Below, one piece after another: positions 48,027 to 59,120 of a DNA stretch of 64,000 nt. The notes below the pieces were generated by a model that saw only the letters and a list, made by a program, of their open reading frames with translations, had not been told where the DNA came from and did no database searches. Numbering within the stretch: position 1 is the first letter of the stretch; every line of letters begins with the position of its first letter. The position numbers and the translations under genes were made by a program. Source of the stretch: Dillenia suffruticosa (Eukaryota; Streptophyta; Magnoliopsida; Dilleniales; Dilleniaceae); the NCBI GenBank assembly GCA_033439265.1, contig JAVTVX010000024.1:10275001-10339000 (forward strand). Reading direction: 5' to 3'.

Positions 48027-49158
48027 TGTCACGCCCCGAACCGGGATCGTGAACAGCCGCCCGTTGTCCCTGGATGCCGGCTGGATTTTTACAGAAAATC
48101 GGGCAGAACCTCCCCATAAATCGGAGGTTTCCCATGTACAATTTCACCTGTATATGACATTCATCCAGTACAAATAAACAATTGGCCATCCCGGCCTCTC
48201 CAAAATCAACAATATCCACAGCCAACATCCAGAACAACGCAAGGCTATAAAGTTTCTAACAGTCCTAGCAACAGACCTCTACTGTCATGCCCAACTAGAG
48301 CATGAGCAGCCGCCACACCGAGCGGACTTAAATTCTACGCATATATAAAATAAATTCCCAAGTTATTTTTAAATATTTACAAATGCCTCAATGCAACGAA
48401 ATAATCAACACGCGAGTTCCGCGAAATAAAGTCCATAATTTATACAGTCATCCCAGAAAATTTATATAAATACATTGGTCAATCTAAAACCTCCAATACA
48501 TAATAATATCACCAATCATCATAGCGGAAGAGATGGAAAATATCCATACCCAATCCCAGTGGTATCTCCTCGATCCAACACTAATCCTGTGGGAAAGAAA
48601 GTGAGGGATGAGTATCTATGGGAGGATACTCAGTAAGTGAGGGGATTGACATCATGCTATCAATATCGAGGTGAATTTGGAGTGTCAAAGCATAAGATAA
48701 GAAAATATCCACAGTGTGCAAACCAATCATGTTATTTCAAAATCATATATAATACGCACACATCAGAAAGCAAGATATGCATCCTAAAATTTTACATCAA
48801 TGTCATGAAGAACCGGCCAATGAAATATTCCCGGCAATGGTCTACCTCGACCAAGGACGGCGCATTGGGGTTTTTTCCAAATGCAAGTATTAAAGAATGG
48901 TTCTCTGCCCCAATGTTGGCCACAGACTACCCCAACTAGCCTGTAAAAAAAATATATAGTGTACATATAACTAGTCGGCCGTGTATGGTGCCCCCGCCTG
49001 GTGCTAGACGGAGCCGTACTCAACGTCCTCTCCGATGAGGGTCAACCTGGGACACCCATACACACGACAATCTGGCGGATACCTCCGGCCGAAGCGTATC
49101 CGGACACAAGGGGTGCCTCTACCAGATGTCCTTCGTAGCTACGGATCACAATATCATA

Positions 49159-49345
49159 TCAGCCGGGCACGTAGCCCCATGCATCCCATCACCAGATCAG
49201 CCGGGCATATAGCCCCATGCATAATATCATAACGTCAGCCGGGCATACAGCCCAATGTATAATATCATAAAGTCGGCCGGGCATACAGCCCAAAACATAA
49301 TATCATAAAGTCGGCCGGGCATACAGCCCAAATGTATAAATAAAT
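49159..49345 (+). repeat. 38-bp tandem array in SOLO-2
   Basis: Five units of period 38 start at 49159, 49197, 49235, 49273 and 49311. Each contains tc.gccgggca.....gcccaa/c and most continue ataatatcata. The units are contiguous, without unique spacers, so this is a minisatellite. Confidence 0.92.
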
Positions 49346-50384
49346 CCATTTAAAACCATGTGCCAATGCAGTGGAAGCATTAAAACATATCAATATGTCG
49401 AAAATGTGGCACAATATACGTTTATCAAAACTCATGGATGCATATCAATAAAGTCGGCAGTTAAGACACTCCAAAGGTCACAAAACATTTCATCAAATAT
49501 TGGAAAGTCATAACAATCATACATTTTGCAGAAACATGTCATTTAAAAGATATTTTTGAAACATGGTTTTCAATCAATAGCGAATGTCAAAGTCCCACTC
49601 ACTGTTCTACGGGAGGGAAGTCACTCCCTACTGACAAGCCAAATCGGATCTGACCGCTCGAGTCTCCAAAAGATCAACCTAAATCAGATCATCAAATTTC
49701 TGTAACATTCTATACTTAACCTTAAATTCATATATAATCATTTTATAAACTGTATTCTATTCGCATTCCACTTACACTCTAAACATATACAAAACCTTTC
49801 ATCTTAGATTCAATTCTAGATTCATTCAAAGTATCAGTTAGAGCAGAAATCTCCTCACCTAGGGTTTTCTCGAAGCGTCGAGTCTCGTCCGAAAGTCGCT
49901 TCGGTCACTCCAAAGTCTGTAGGGTTTCCTATCAAAACAAGGTTTATTTGTTAGATCTAAACACAGATCCGAAGCAAAACCCTAAGTCATTTACCTGCGT
50001 GAAGATTCGTGGGCTGTCACGGGCCGTCGCGGGCTCGTGGGCCACGGGCCGGACTGGGCTCGTGGGCTACAGCTAGCGGGCTCGCTGGTCTGCGTGCTAC
50101 GGGGTAGCGGGCCGGCGGGCTGGCAGGCCGATGGGCTGAACTGGGCCGCGGGCCGTACTGGACCTGCGGGCTTGGACGGGCTGTCGGGCCTGGTGGGCCC
50201 GTGGGCTTGCTGCTGATGGGCCGGCGGCTAATGGGCCTACAGGCTGGCGGGCCTGCGGGCCGACAGTGGCTCGCGGGCTGGTGCTCGCCCGTGCGCTGGT
50301 GCGCTGTGCTGGGGCGTGCTCGTGCGCGCTCGCACGCTGCTGCGCGCCCCTGCGCGCTCGCGCGCTCTGCTCGCGCTCTCTGCG

Positions 50385-50590
50385 CGCACTCTGCTCGCGC
50401 GCCTGCTCGCGCGCCTGCTCGCGCGCCTGCTCGCGCGCCTGCTCGCGCGCCCTGCTCGCGCGCCTGCTCGCGCGCCTGCTCGCGCGCCTGCTCGCGCGCC
50501 CTGCTCGCGCGCCTGCTCGCGCGCCCTGCTCGCGCGCCTGCTCGCGCGCCTGCTCGCGCGCCTGCTCGCGCGCTTGCTCGCTCGCGCGCT
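50385..50590 (+). repeat. CpG-dense 12-bp minisatellite in SOLO-2
   Basis: The unit ctgctcgcgcgc (12 bp, sometimes 13 with an extra c) is repeated about sixteen times. All three forward frames are open through it, giving repetitive Ala/Arg/Pro frames with no biological meaning. It sits at the same relative position as the 22-bp minisatellite of SOLO-1. Confidence 0.93.
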
Positions 50591-50790
50591 CCTGCGCTCC
50601 TGCGCTCGTGCGCTCGCGCTTGCGGTCTGGGCTAGTGCTGTTGCTGGGAGATCGCGCTGCAGAAGGCCCTGCAGTCGCGTGTGGTGGCGGAAGGTAGTGC
50701 GCGCGGAGGCTCGCGGCGGTGTGCGGCGAGGCGGAGGAAGCCGAACGGCCGCGGGAGAAGGCGAACAGCCGCAGGAGAGGGAACGTCGGG

Positions 50791-50839
<49 letters not shown>

Positions 50840-50840
<1 letters not shown>

Positions 50841-50904
50841 GGGTTAGGGTTTTAACCCTAATCCCCAATTGGGGACGCAGCGTTTTGTCCCAAAACGCTG
50901 CGTC
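50840..50904. repeat. Cluster of inverted repeats near SOLO-2 right end
   Basis: Three adjacent palindromic elements: ttagggtt/aaccctaa at about 50844-50861, ccccaattgggg at about 50863-50874, and a perfect 14-bp stem gacgcagcgttttg / caaaacgctgcgtc (50874-50887 and 50891-50904) with loop tcc. Confidence 0.9.
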
Positions 50905-50939
50905 TCCAAATATTTTTTTTTTTTTTTTTTTTTTTTGCA

Positions 50940-51628
50940 TATTTAGAGTTTAGCCTAATTCAGTTTAGAAAATATCTCAAAATTGAAGGGAATCAAGTAA
51001 CCAGAACAGAACATTTTTGCACCATGAAATTTTTTGAAAAATCATAACAAATCCAATTCTTATCGGATTTCAACGAATCATATCTTCTTTTTAAGATATG
51101 GGAGTCTAATTTCATATGAAAAAATCCTAACTTGATTTGCTCTTGCATAGAGATAATTATGGGAAAAAGATCATAATATGCTCATTATGCAAAAATTAAG
51201 AATTTCAGAAGAAAGTTAGCAAGTTCAAATCCAGCAAGGTGGGTTATCATTTACATGGTTTTTCATACTAAAAATAACAAAAAATCAAGGAAAAATCAAA
51301 GGAAGCAAAATACCCACTCACCTAGGGTTTCTTTGTATGTTGAACAAAGGAGAAGATGGTTTAGACCTGAAAACCAAAATCAAACCATGGATTTGCTTCA
51401 ACAACCCAACAAATACTTAGAAAAGGGTTGGATTTTGGTTATATTTGGAGACAACAGAGAGAAAATGAAGGGATTTCTGAAGATCTTACCAGGCACAGCA
51501 ATGACGAAGGATGAGATCGAAGATGTTCTTAGGCTTTGATTCTTGATCTTAATGGTTTCTTACTCTTCCAAAGGTTGAATTTTGGGCACAAAATGGTTGT
51601 AGACATGAGTGAATTCATTGGGTGATTG

Positions 51629-51662
<34 letters not shown>

Positions 51663-51756
51663 TGAAAGAGAGACGAGGGAGAGATGAGAAGTCAAGAGAG
51701 GGAGAAAGCTGTTTTGGAAAAGTGAAATGTTAACTTTTTTTTTTCTCGGTGCTACA
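50940..51756 (-). repeat. GYP-1 5' LTR, right segment
   Basis: Resumes atttagagtttagcc after SOLO-2 and is collinear with 37176-38011 of the 3' LTR, including the (GA)n tract at 51630-51662. It ends gctaca at 51756, next to the TSD atagg. Confidence 0.93.
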
Positions 51757-54090
51757 ATAGGTTTATTCTCGAATCTCAAATACCTAAATCTCTACTTTGC
51801 AGGTTTTGGAGGAGAGGTTCCTTACCATGTTGGAAACCTTTCGAGTTTGCAGTGTCTAGACCTTCATGTTTTGCAAGATAATGATCTTTTCTGTCATGAA
51901 CAAGCATTGTTAACTTGTACTGAGTATCAAAGCTCACACATTTGAAAGTGTTTATTTTGTCTGGAATCAATCTTGAGAGGTCAAGTAGGTGCTTACAAGT
52001 AATTAGCATGCTTCCTTTGTTAATCTAAGTTGTGGGCAGATTATTGTCAACTTCATCACATCCCTCCCCACTTGTAAGTTAATTTCACATTGATTTCCCT
52101 TGATCTCCATGTAAACTTCCTTTAATTCCATCCCGGTTGGTTGCTCAAGATCATCAACCTTGGATTTCTTGAACTCAGTGACAATTCCTTTTCCAGCTTT
52201 ATTCCTAAGGAAGTTGAAAACGCCAAATTCCTTAGAGTCCTTGATCAATCCAAAAATGCTCTCCAAGGCCAAATACTAAAAAACTTGAGCAACCTAAGCA
52301 ACTTGCATGAATTCCATTCCGATGAGAACAGAATCCATAGAGATATCTCCAATACACTGGGAAGCTCATCCACTTGTGCTCTCCAAAGCTTAGAGCTCAG
52401 TCTCAACATAAATTAACTGATAGGTCAAATTCAACATGTTAGGGCACTTTTAGAATTTGAAGTACATTGATCTTTCTGGTAATAAGCTAAATAGGAGTGT
52501 CACCGAAAGCCTTGGACAACTTCAAAGTTTAGAGGTCTTGAGGATCTCAAACAATTCATTGAAAGGTGCAATATCCGAGAAGCACTTTGCTAACCTCTCA
52601 ATGTCATATGAGTTGACAATAGAATCAAATTTGTTGGATTTCAGTGTTAGATCTGGATGGATCCCTCCTTTTCAACACACACATTTACTTGTCATCATGT
52701 AAAATGGGACCTCAATTTCCAGAATGGTTTCAAAAACAAACAAAAGTTGAGGAACTAGAAATGGATGATGTAGGCATATCTGATGTCCTTCGTGGTTAGT
52801 TTAACAACCATGTGGACCACTACCAAGTTTCCCTCAAATATATGACAGGCATGTCTTTCTGGACTCCAATAAATTTGAGGGCGTATTGCACATTTTCCAC
52901 TCAGATGTAACCATGTTGGACCTCTCATATAATATGTTGTCAGGTAATATTCCCCAAACAATAGGATACATGATGCTCGAGTTGTTCATTTTATGTCACT
53001 CCAGTAACAAGCTTATTGGAGCCTTTCCAGAGTTTTTATTCTCTATGGAGTCCTTAAGGTCTTTAAGTGTCAAAAAATCAGTTGACAGAAAAGCCCCCCA
53101 AATTGTTGGAATAGCCTAGGAAGGCTAACCATCATTGATGTGTTAGAAAAAAACTTCCACGGCATTCCAAGTTCCTTGGGATTCATGCCATCTCTTCAAT
53201 CTATACATGTTCACAGTAACAGGTTTTATGAGAAACTTCCATAGTCTACAAAAAGTTGACAAATTTGTAAATTCTCGATCTTGGTCAGAATGCATTCTAT
53301 GGTGTCATCCCTAATCGGATATGTGAAAGCTTGATTTTAGTAAGATGTCTCGGATCAAATCATTTTTCTGGTGAAACTCCTTTGAAGCTCTACAACCTTT
53401 GGTGCTCTCCCATTGTTAAACCTTGCACAAAATAATCTTACTTGGACCATCCCATATTGCTTTCAGAATTTCACTTCTATGATTAAGGGGACTGAAGTCT
53501 TAGTTCAAAAGTATCCTACTCACAAAAAGAACATTATACTAGGAATCGAGCTTGTATACGCTGCTGGAATACTTAGAAACAAGTGCTTGATCGACCTCTT
53601 AAACAATCATATTTCTGGAGAAATTCAAGAAGTGTTAATAAGCTTGATTGGTCTTATGAACTTGAACTTGTCCAGGAACAATTTGGGAGGGAAGATACTG
53701 GAAAAGATTGGAAGCTTGAAGCTATTGGAATCACTTGATTTGTCTGGAAATGACCTTGCAGGTCCAATTCCTACAAGCTTATCCACATTGAACCAGAGTC
53801 ATTTGAATTTGTCATTCAATGATTTATCACGAAGGATACCATCAGGGAATCAGCTACAAACTTTGGATGATCCATCAGTCTATCCTGGTAACAGTAAGCT
53901 CTGAGGATATCCAATCAGGAGTTGTTCAGAAGACAAACCATCAAGCAATGGCGTTCATGAAGATGTCAACGAAAATAGAGGTGAAGATAATTTTGATGAT
54001 TTGTAGTTCTATGCTGGCATAGCCCGTGGTTGTAGCTGGGTTCTTGGGAGTTTGTGGTCTATTGTATTTCAAGAGGTCATAGAGGTATGC
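51757..54090 (+). pseudogene. RLP copy 2, 3' piece (split by GYP-1)
   Basis: Continues the RLP from the exact point broken at 35606 (atagg|tttattctcgaatctcaaatacctaa). Surviving LRR frames lie at 51766-51900, 52141-52416, 52457-52702, 52886-53119 and 53413-53904, all collinear with copy 1 (31412-33796) and with many stops, frameshifts and small deletions. The last frame shows LESLDLSGNDLAGPIP and LQTLDDPSVYPGNSKL, then TGA (53902-53904) and TAG (54004-54006). Unlike copy 1, it retains the sequence for the end of the membrane helix and the short basic tail (about 54007-54080). It was presumably already decaying or was inactivated by the GYP-1 insertion. Confidence 0.93.
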
Positions 54091-54790
54091 ATACTTTTAG
54101 GTTGTTGATGACATCTCTTGTTGGTTATCAGCAACGTGGTAAAGGTAGCTAGGCTGAAAATGAGGTTTTCTTTTGGAAGTAGTTGCAATTAAGTTAGTCT
54201 GGGTACATGAAAAGGTTTGTTTGATTGACAATATTCCTACCTGAAAAGGTTACGAGATTGTGCGTGTTGTGTTTCTATTCATGTAGTACAAAAGGGCCAT
54301 ATGATTTCTCCTTTTCTATGTTTTTACTTTCTGTTTGTAGGAGATCTTAGAATATAAAGACATACAGAGAGAAGTTTGAGAAACAGCAACCTATGACTCA
54401 TCTCTTCACTTGGAAGTTTGTTGTTAGAAGATAGAAGAGGAAGAACCATATTGCTACGGATGATATTCAGTAGGCTCTTTCTCTATAGTTTCCCATCTTT
54501 ATTATTGTTATTAATGCTAATTAATATGGACAATCATCGCCTTCAAGAAGATGAAGTTCATGTTGGAAATGGGATTGCATAAACAAACTGCAATCTGTAG
54601 CAAATCTGAAGAAAATAAAAGATAAAAGATGAAGCAATGTAGAATTAATTTTCTCAGAAAATGATCTTAAGGATTCTCTATTTAACTTTTTTACTCTCAA
54701 TTTGATTTTACTGGAGTTTTTGGGTTGGGGAAGCACATTCTTGTTTACTTGAGCTTAGAAAGTTTTTAACATTGTTTTGAATAAGCTTTC
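54091..54790 (+). other. RLP copy 2 3' flank, no gene
   Basis: Homologous to the copy 1 flank for about 70 bases, then unique. The open frame 54521-54736 (-) has no recognisable domain. The last five bases (ctttc, 54786-54790) are the COP-2 target duplication. Confidence 0.6.
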
Positions 54791-55156
54791 TGTTGAATGT
54801 AATACCTCAGGAGCTACTATTGCAGAATTGCCAGTGATGCTGATCTGTTGCTGATAAGCATCCTGATATAGCTGAAACTGTGCTGGTAGCTGATGAAATA
54901 TGCTTAAAAAAGAAAATAAAAAATCAGTTAGAAGATCATGTAAAGACCTGATTTTCAGGAATTTGAATTCAAATTTTTAATCATTTGTTGCTAGTTATGA
55001 TCTTAACATTATTCTCCAATCTATCATCATTTCAGTTTATATTTTCTGTATAAATTGGGGTCTATAATTGAATAAAATATATACCTTTTGCAATCCAAAA
55101 AACGTATTGTTATTTTGCTCTTTTTGCACTTTATTTCTGTCCAAAAAAACCTTACA
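54791..55156 (+). repeat. COP-2 left LTR
   Basis: 366 bp. Contains tctgtataaattggggtc (about 55047-55064), a TATA-like element, and aataaaat downstream (about 55072), which would suit a polyadenylation signal. Confidence 0.95.
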
Positions 55157-55159
55157 AAT

Positions 55160-55171
55160 TGATATCAGAGC
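55160..55171 (+). promoter_or_regulatory. COP-2 primer-binding site
   Basis: tgatatcagagc, three bases after the left LTR, is one base different from the initiator-Met tRNA primer site. Confidence 0.88.
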
Positions 55172-55244
55172 AATATTTATCTTGAGGGATCTGTGAGATT
55201 GAGAGAGTTTAAACACTTATCCTTATTTTACAGAAAACAGAAAA

Positions 55245-58200
55245 ATGAATTTAGAAACTTCATTTACTCCAATGGCACCTCCGGTGTTTGATGGAACAAA
55301 TTATCAAATGTAGGCTGTCAAAATGGAAGAATATTTTGATGGAAATGATTTGTATGAGGTTGTTGAAGATAAATATGAAGTTCTTCCTCTTCCAAATAAT
55401 CCAACTATGGCACAAATCAAAATTCATAAGGAAAGGAAACAAAGGAAATCTAAAGCCAAAGCCAGTTGTTTCATTTACAACTGTTTCATTTACAATCTTC
55501 ACTAAAATCATGACACTGAAGATTGCAAATGAAATCTGGAACTTCCTGAATCTGGAGTATGAAGGAAATGAAAATGTTAGAGGCATGCAAATTCTGAATT
55601 TGTTTAGAGAGTTCAAAATGCAAAGGAAGAAGGAATCAGAAACTATCAAGGACTATTCTGATAGACTTCTTAGTGTAGTCAACAAGGTAAGGATTCTTGG
55701 TTTTGAATTTTCTTATTCAAGAATACTTTAGAAAATTTTAGTTACAATTCCTGAAAGATTTGAGGTTACAATTTCATCACTGGAAAATGCTAAAAATTTG
55801 TCAAGTATCACCTTGGCAAAGCTTTTAAATGCACTACAGGCACATAACAAAGGAGGCTTATAAGGCAAGAAGGATTTGTGGAGGGTGCTTTTCAAGCCAA
55901 ATCACTAAACAAAAATGGAAGCAAAAACAAGAAAAAGAACAACAACAACAATAAGAAGCAGCCCAAAACAAGCTCAGGCATCAACAACAACACTCAAACC
56001 TATCCACTTTGTCCTCACTATAAAAAGACTAATCATCCACAAAAAAGATGCTGGTGGAGGCCAGATGCAAGATGTAACAAATATGGACAGTTAGGGCATA
56101 TGAAGAGGATTTGCAAGAATCGACAGCAACAAGGAAAAGCCAACACCGTTGTAAATCAACCACATGAAGAAGAGCTATTTGTGGCTTCATACTTTGCTAT
56201 TAGTAGCTCTACAGAAAATTGGATTATAGATAGTGGTTGTACATACCACATGACTTATAACCATGAGCGGTTCAGGGAGCTTGATAGAACAACCATTACC
56301 AAATTCAGAATTGGGAATGGGGAATACATTGCAGCAAAAGGCAAAGGAACGGTTGCTATTGAAGGCCTATCAGGTTTGAAACTCATTCCAGATGTATTAT
56401 ATGTTCCTGAAATTGATCAAAACCTTTTGAGTGTTGGTCAGTTGCTGGAGAAAGGTTACAAGGTTTTGTTTAAAGACAAAAGCTATACAATTAAGGATGC
56501 AGAAGGCATAAAGGCATTTAAAGTCCAAATGAGAAGCGAATGTTTTGTTTTGAGTTTGCTAGAAGAAGAGTAAGCTGCAGTACACAAACAAGTGAGTAAT
56601 ATAGTACTTTGGCATAGGAGATTGGGGCACTTTCATCGTCCTGCCTTGCTCTTAATGAAGAAGAACAATCTGGTGGAAGAATTACTTGAATTAGAGGAGG
56701 AGCTTCCAGCATGTACTGCCTGTTAGACCAGATTGCCTTTTCCACAAAATAAGGCCTGGAGGGCTACACAAAAGCTGTAGTTGGTTCCTGTAGATGTGGG
56801 AGGACCTCTGAAAACACCATCATTGAATGACAATAATTTTTATATTACTTTCATTGATGACTATACAAGAATGAGCTGGATTTATTTCATGAAATTCAAA
56901 TCTGAGGTTGCTAACATCTTCTGGAAGTTTAAAGCCTGGGTAGAAAATCAAAGTGGATGCAGAATGAAGATGCTCAGGTCTGACAATGGAACTGAATGCA
57001 CCTCAGAAAAATTCAACAAATTTTGTCAAGATTTAGGCATTGAAAATCAGTTGACAGCTCCATACAGCCCCCAACAAAATGGAGTTGTGAAGCAAAAAAA
57101 TAGAACACTCATAGAGATGACAAGATGCTTGTTGCATGATAAAGAGTTGCCAAAGAAATTTTGGGCTGAGGCTACAAACACATCAATTTTTTTGCTGAAC
57201 AGACTGCCAACAAAAGTTTTACAGAATAAAAATCCATTTGAAATGTGGTATGGCTACAAACCTAGTCTACTGAATTTAAAAAACATCTGGTTGCCTTTGT
57301 TTCTCTCACATTCCTCAGGTTAAAAGAGACAAACTAGATAAAAAGGCAGAACCTGGGATCTTTGTAGGCTACAACTCGGTCTCAAAAGCCTATAGGATTT
57401 ATTTTCCACAAAATAATAAAGTAATTGTTAGTAGGGATGTCCACTTCCTTGAGTTAGAAAGCTGGAGCTGGAAAGATTATAAGAAGCTTGAATTTCAGGA
57501 GGAGAATGATGATGTTGATGATGAACTTGTTCGGGGAACTAGATCACTCCATGATATTTATCAGAGATATAATATTACTATAATGGAGCTTGCCTGGTAT
57601 GAAGAAGTTGTAGGAGATCAAAAATGGATTGCTACAATGAAGGAGAAGCTTATGATGATTGAGAAAAACCAGACTTGGAAGCTTGTGGACAGACCTACAC
57701 ATAAAAAGGTGATACGTGTCAAGTGGGTTTATAGAACCAAACTCAATCCTGATGGTTTTGTGAACAAGTACAAGGCAAGGCTTGTTGTCAAGGGATATGC
57801 TCAGATGTTTGGGGTGGATTTCTCTGAAACTTTGCCCCAGTTGCCGGATTAGATATTATACGAATGCTCCTAGCTCCAGCTGCTAAAAAAGACTGGATTA
57901 TACACCAAATGGATGTCAAATCATCCTTCTTGAATGGACGCTTGGAGTTAGAAATTTTTATAGAGCAACCTGAAGGCTTTGTTGTTCAAGGATAGGAAGA
58001 GAAGGTATACTTGCTGAATAAGGCTTTGTATGGTTTGAAACAGGTACCAAGGGCCTGGTATAGCAGGATTGATGCTTATTTGCATGACTTAGGCTTTACA
58101 AAATGTTTGAGTGAATGTACTCTGTATATCAAAAGGACTTATAATGAAACACTTGTGGTATCTCTTTATGTTGATAATCTACTTGTGATAGAGAGAAATG

Positions 58201-59030
58201 TGGAGCACAATGAGAAGTTTAAAGAAGAAATGAAAAATGTTTTCGAGATGATTGATCTTGGGAGAATGACATTTTTTCTTAGTATGGAAATACAACAAAA
58301 ACAAAATGAGATATTCATATGCCAACAGAAATATGCCATGGAAATTCGCAAGAAGTTCAACATGGTGTAATGCAAGCCAACTACAACTCCAATGAATCAA
58401 AAGGAGAAGTTTTGCAAAGAAGATTGAGGTAAAAGGTTGATGAAGGACTTTACAGGAGCTTAATAGGCTGCCTAATGTACTTGACTGCAACTAGGCTGGG
58501 TATTATGAATGCTGTAAGTCTTCTTTCAAGATACATATATTGTGCTAGTTAGATTCATTTTCAAGCAGCAAAAAGAATTGTTAGATATGTTAAAGGGACA
58601 GTTGATTATGGTTTGAAGTTTCGTCAAGTTAAAAATTTCAGTCTCCATGGTTTTTCTGATAGTGATTGGGTTGGTTGTGTTGATGATATGAGAAGTACCT
58701 CAGGTTATTGTTTTAGTTTTGGTTATGGTATTTTCTCATAGTGTTCTAAGAAACAGGAAGTCATTGCTTAATCTACAGCAGAAGCAAAATATATAGCCTG
58801 CAGCTACTGCTGTGAATCAAGCTCTTTGGATCAGGAAATTGATGGTCGATTTGCATATGGAGCAAGAAGAAAGTACGCAAATATTTGCGGACAATCAAGC
58901 AACATTTTCAATTACAAAAAATCCGGTGTTTCATGGCAAAACAAAAAATTTCAAGTTGAAATTCTATTTTCTAAGAGAGGTACAAAAAGACGGAGAAATT
59001 CAATTGGTCTATTGCAAAACAGAAAATTAG
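55245..59030 (+). pseudogene. COP-2 gag-pol, disrupted
   Basis: Starts at ATG 55245 (MNLETSFTPMAPPVFDGTNY). TAG 55311-55313 interrupts gag after YQM. A frameshift lies near 55480-55500 beside a 15-base tandem duplication. Further gag (RGMQILNLFREFKMQ) runs to 55731 and then stops. Zinc knuckles (CNKYGQLGHMKRIC) and protease (IIDSGCTYHM, Asp codon 56229-56231) lie in 55878-56573. Integrase (56781-57323) keeps RSDNG but has lysine (57090-57092) in place of the catalytic glutamate (NGVVKQKNR). A frameshift near 57285 follows. RT (57583-58370) reads YVDN, with Asn at 58176-58178 for the second catalytic Asp. RNase H pieces (DSDWVG, ADNQATF) end near 59030. Inactive at several independent points. 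Confidence 0.93.
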
Positions 59031-59120
59031 AATGATGACATCTTAACCAAGCCACTTCCTAAGGCTAGGTATGAGTTTCTGAGACAAAGGCTTAGAGTAT
59101 GCAGCTCCAGAGATAAGGAG

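Larger units (their letters stand above)
48027..50934 (-). mobile_element. SOLO-2: solo LTR, homologue of SOLO-1, inserted in GYP-1 5' LTR
   Basis: 2908 bp beginning tgtcacgccccgaacc, flanked by perfect ttgca copies (48022-48026 and 50935-50939). GYP-1 LTR sequence continues directly across. It is homologous to SOLO-1 over both ends and several internal blocks (for example the tcggatctgaccgctcgagtc region, 49640-49665 and 42556-42580). It ends in a T homopolymer and lacks the last roughly 20 bases that SOLO-1 has after its T run, including the terminal CA. It contains a 38-bp tandem array, a CpG-dense 12-bp minisatellite, a GA tract (50797-50836) and inverted repeats. No protein-coding domain is present. 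Confidence 0.86.
35607..51756 (-). mobile_element. GYP-1: Ty3/Gypsy chromovirus (Tekay/Del-like) inserted in RLP copy 2, itself carrying two solo LTRs
   Basis: Bounded by tgctacg (35607) and gctaca (51756) with a perfect 5-bp TSD, atagg (35602-35606 and 51757-51761). The RLP sequence is continuous across the junction. Coding domains run gag to integrase on the minus strand. The 5' LTR is on the right (46442-51756, interrupted) and the 3' LTR on the left (35607-38011). The primer-binding site is at 46419-46434. Without the two nested solo LTRs the element would be about 10.1 kb, with LTRs of about 2.4 kb. The C-terminal chromodomain-like segment and long LTRs suggest the Tekay/Del lineage (inference). 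All coding parts are broken. Confidence 0.95.

Noticed and set aside
49159-49345. Possible CRISPR array (five regular 38-bp repeats)
   Set aside because: Units are contiguous without unique spacers, in a plant LTR. It is an ordinary minisatellite.
50201-50940. Ala/Arg/Pro-repeat open frames, all three + frames
   Set aside because: They are by-products of the 12-bp minisatellite and GA tract in SOLO-2 and not proteins.
35602-51761. Assembly mis-join between two RLP fragments
   Set aside because: A perfect 5-bp TSD, canonical tg/ca ends and paired LTRs at both junctions are better explained by insertion.
53413-53904. Short functional LRR protein
   Set aside because: It is the best preserved frame of RLP copy 2, without signal peptide or cap, and is bounded by frameshifts and stops.
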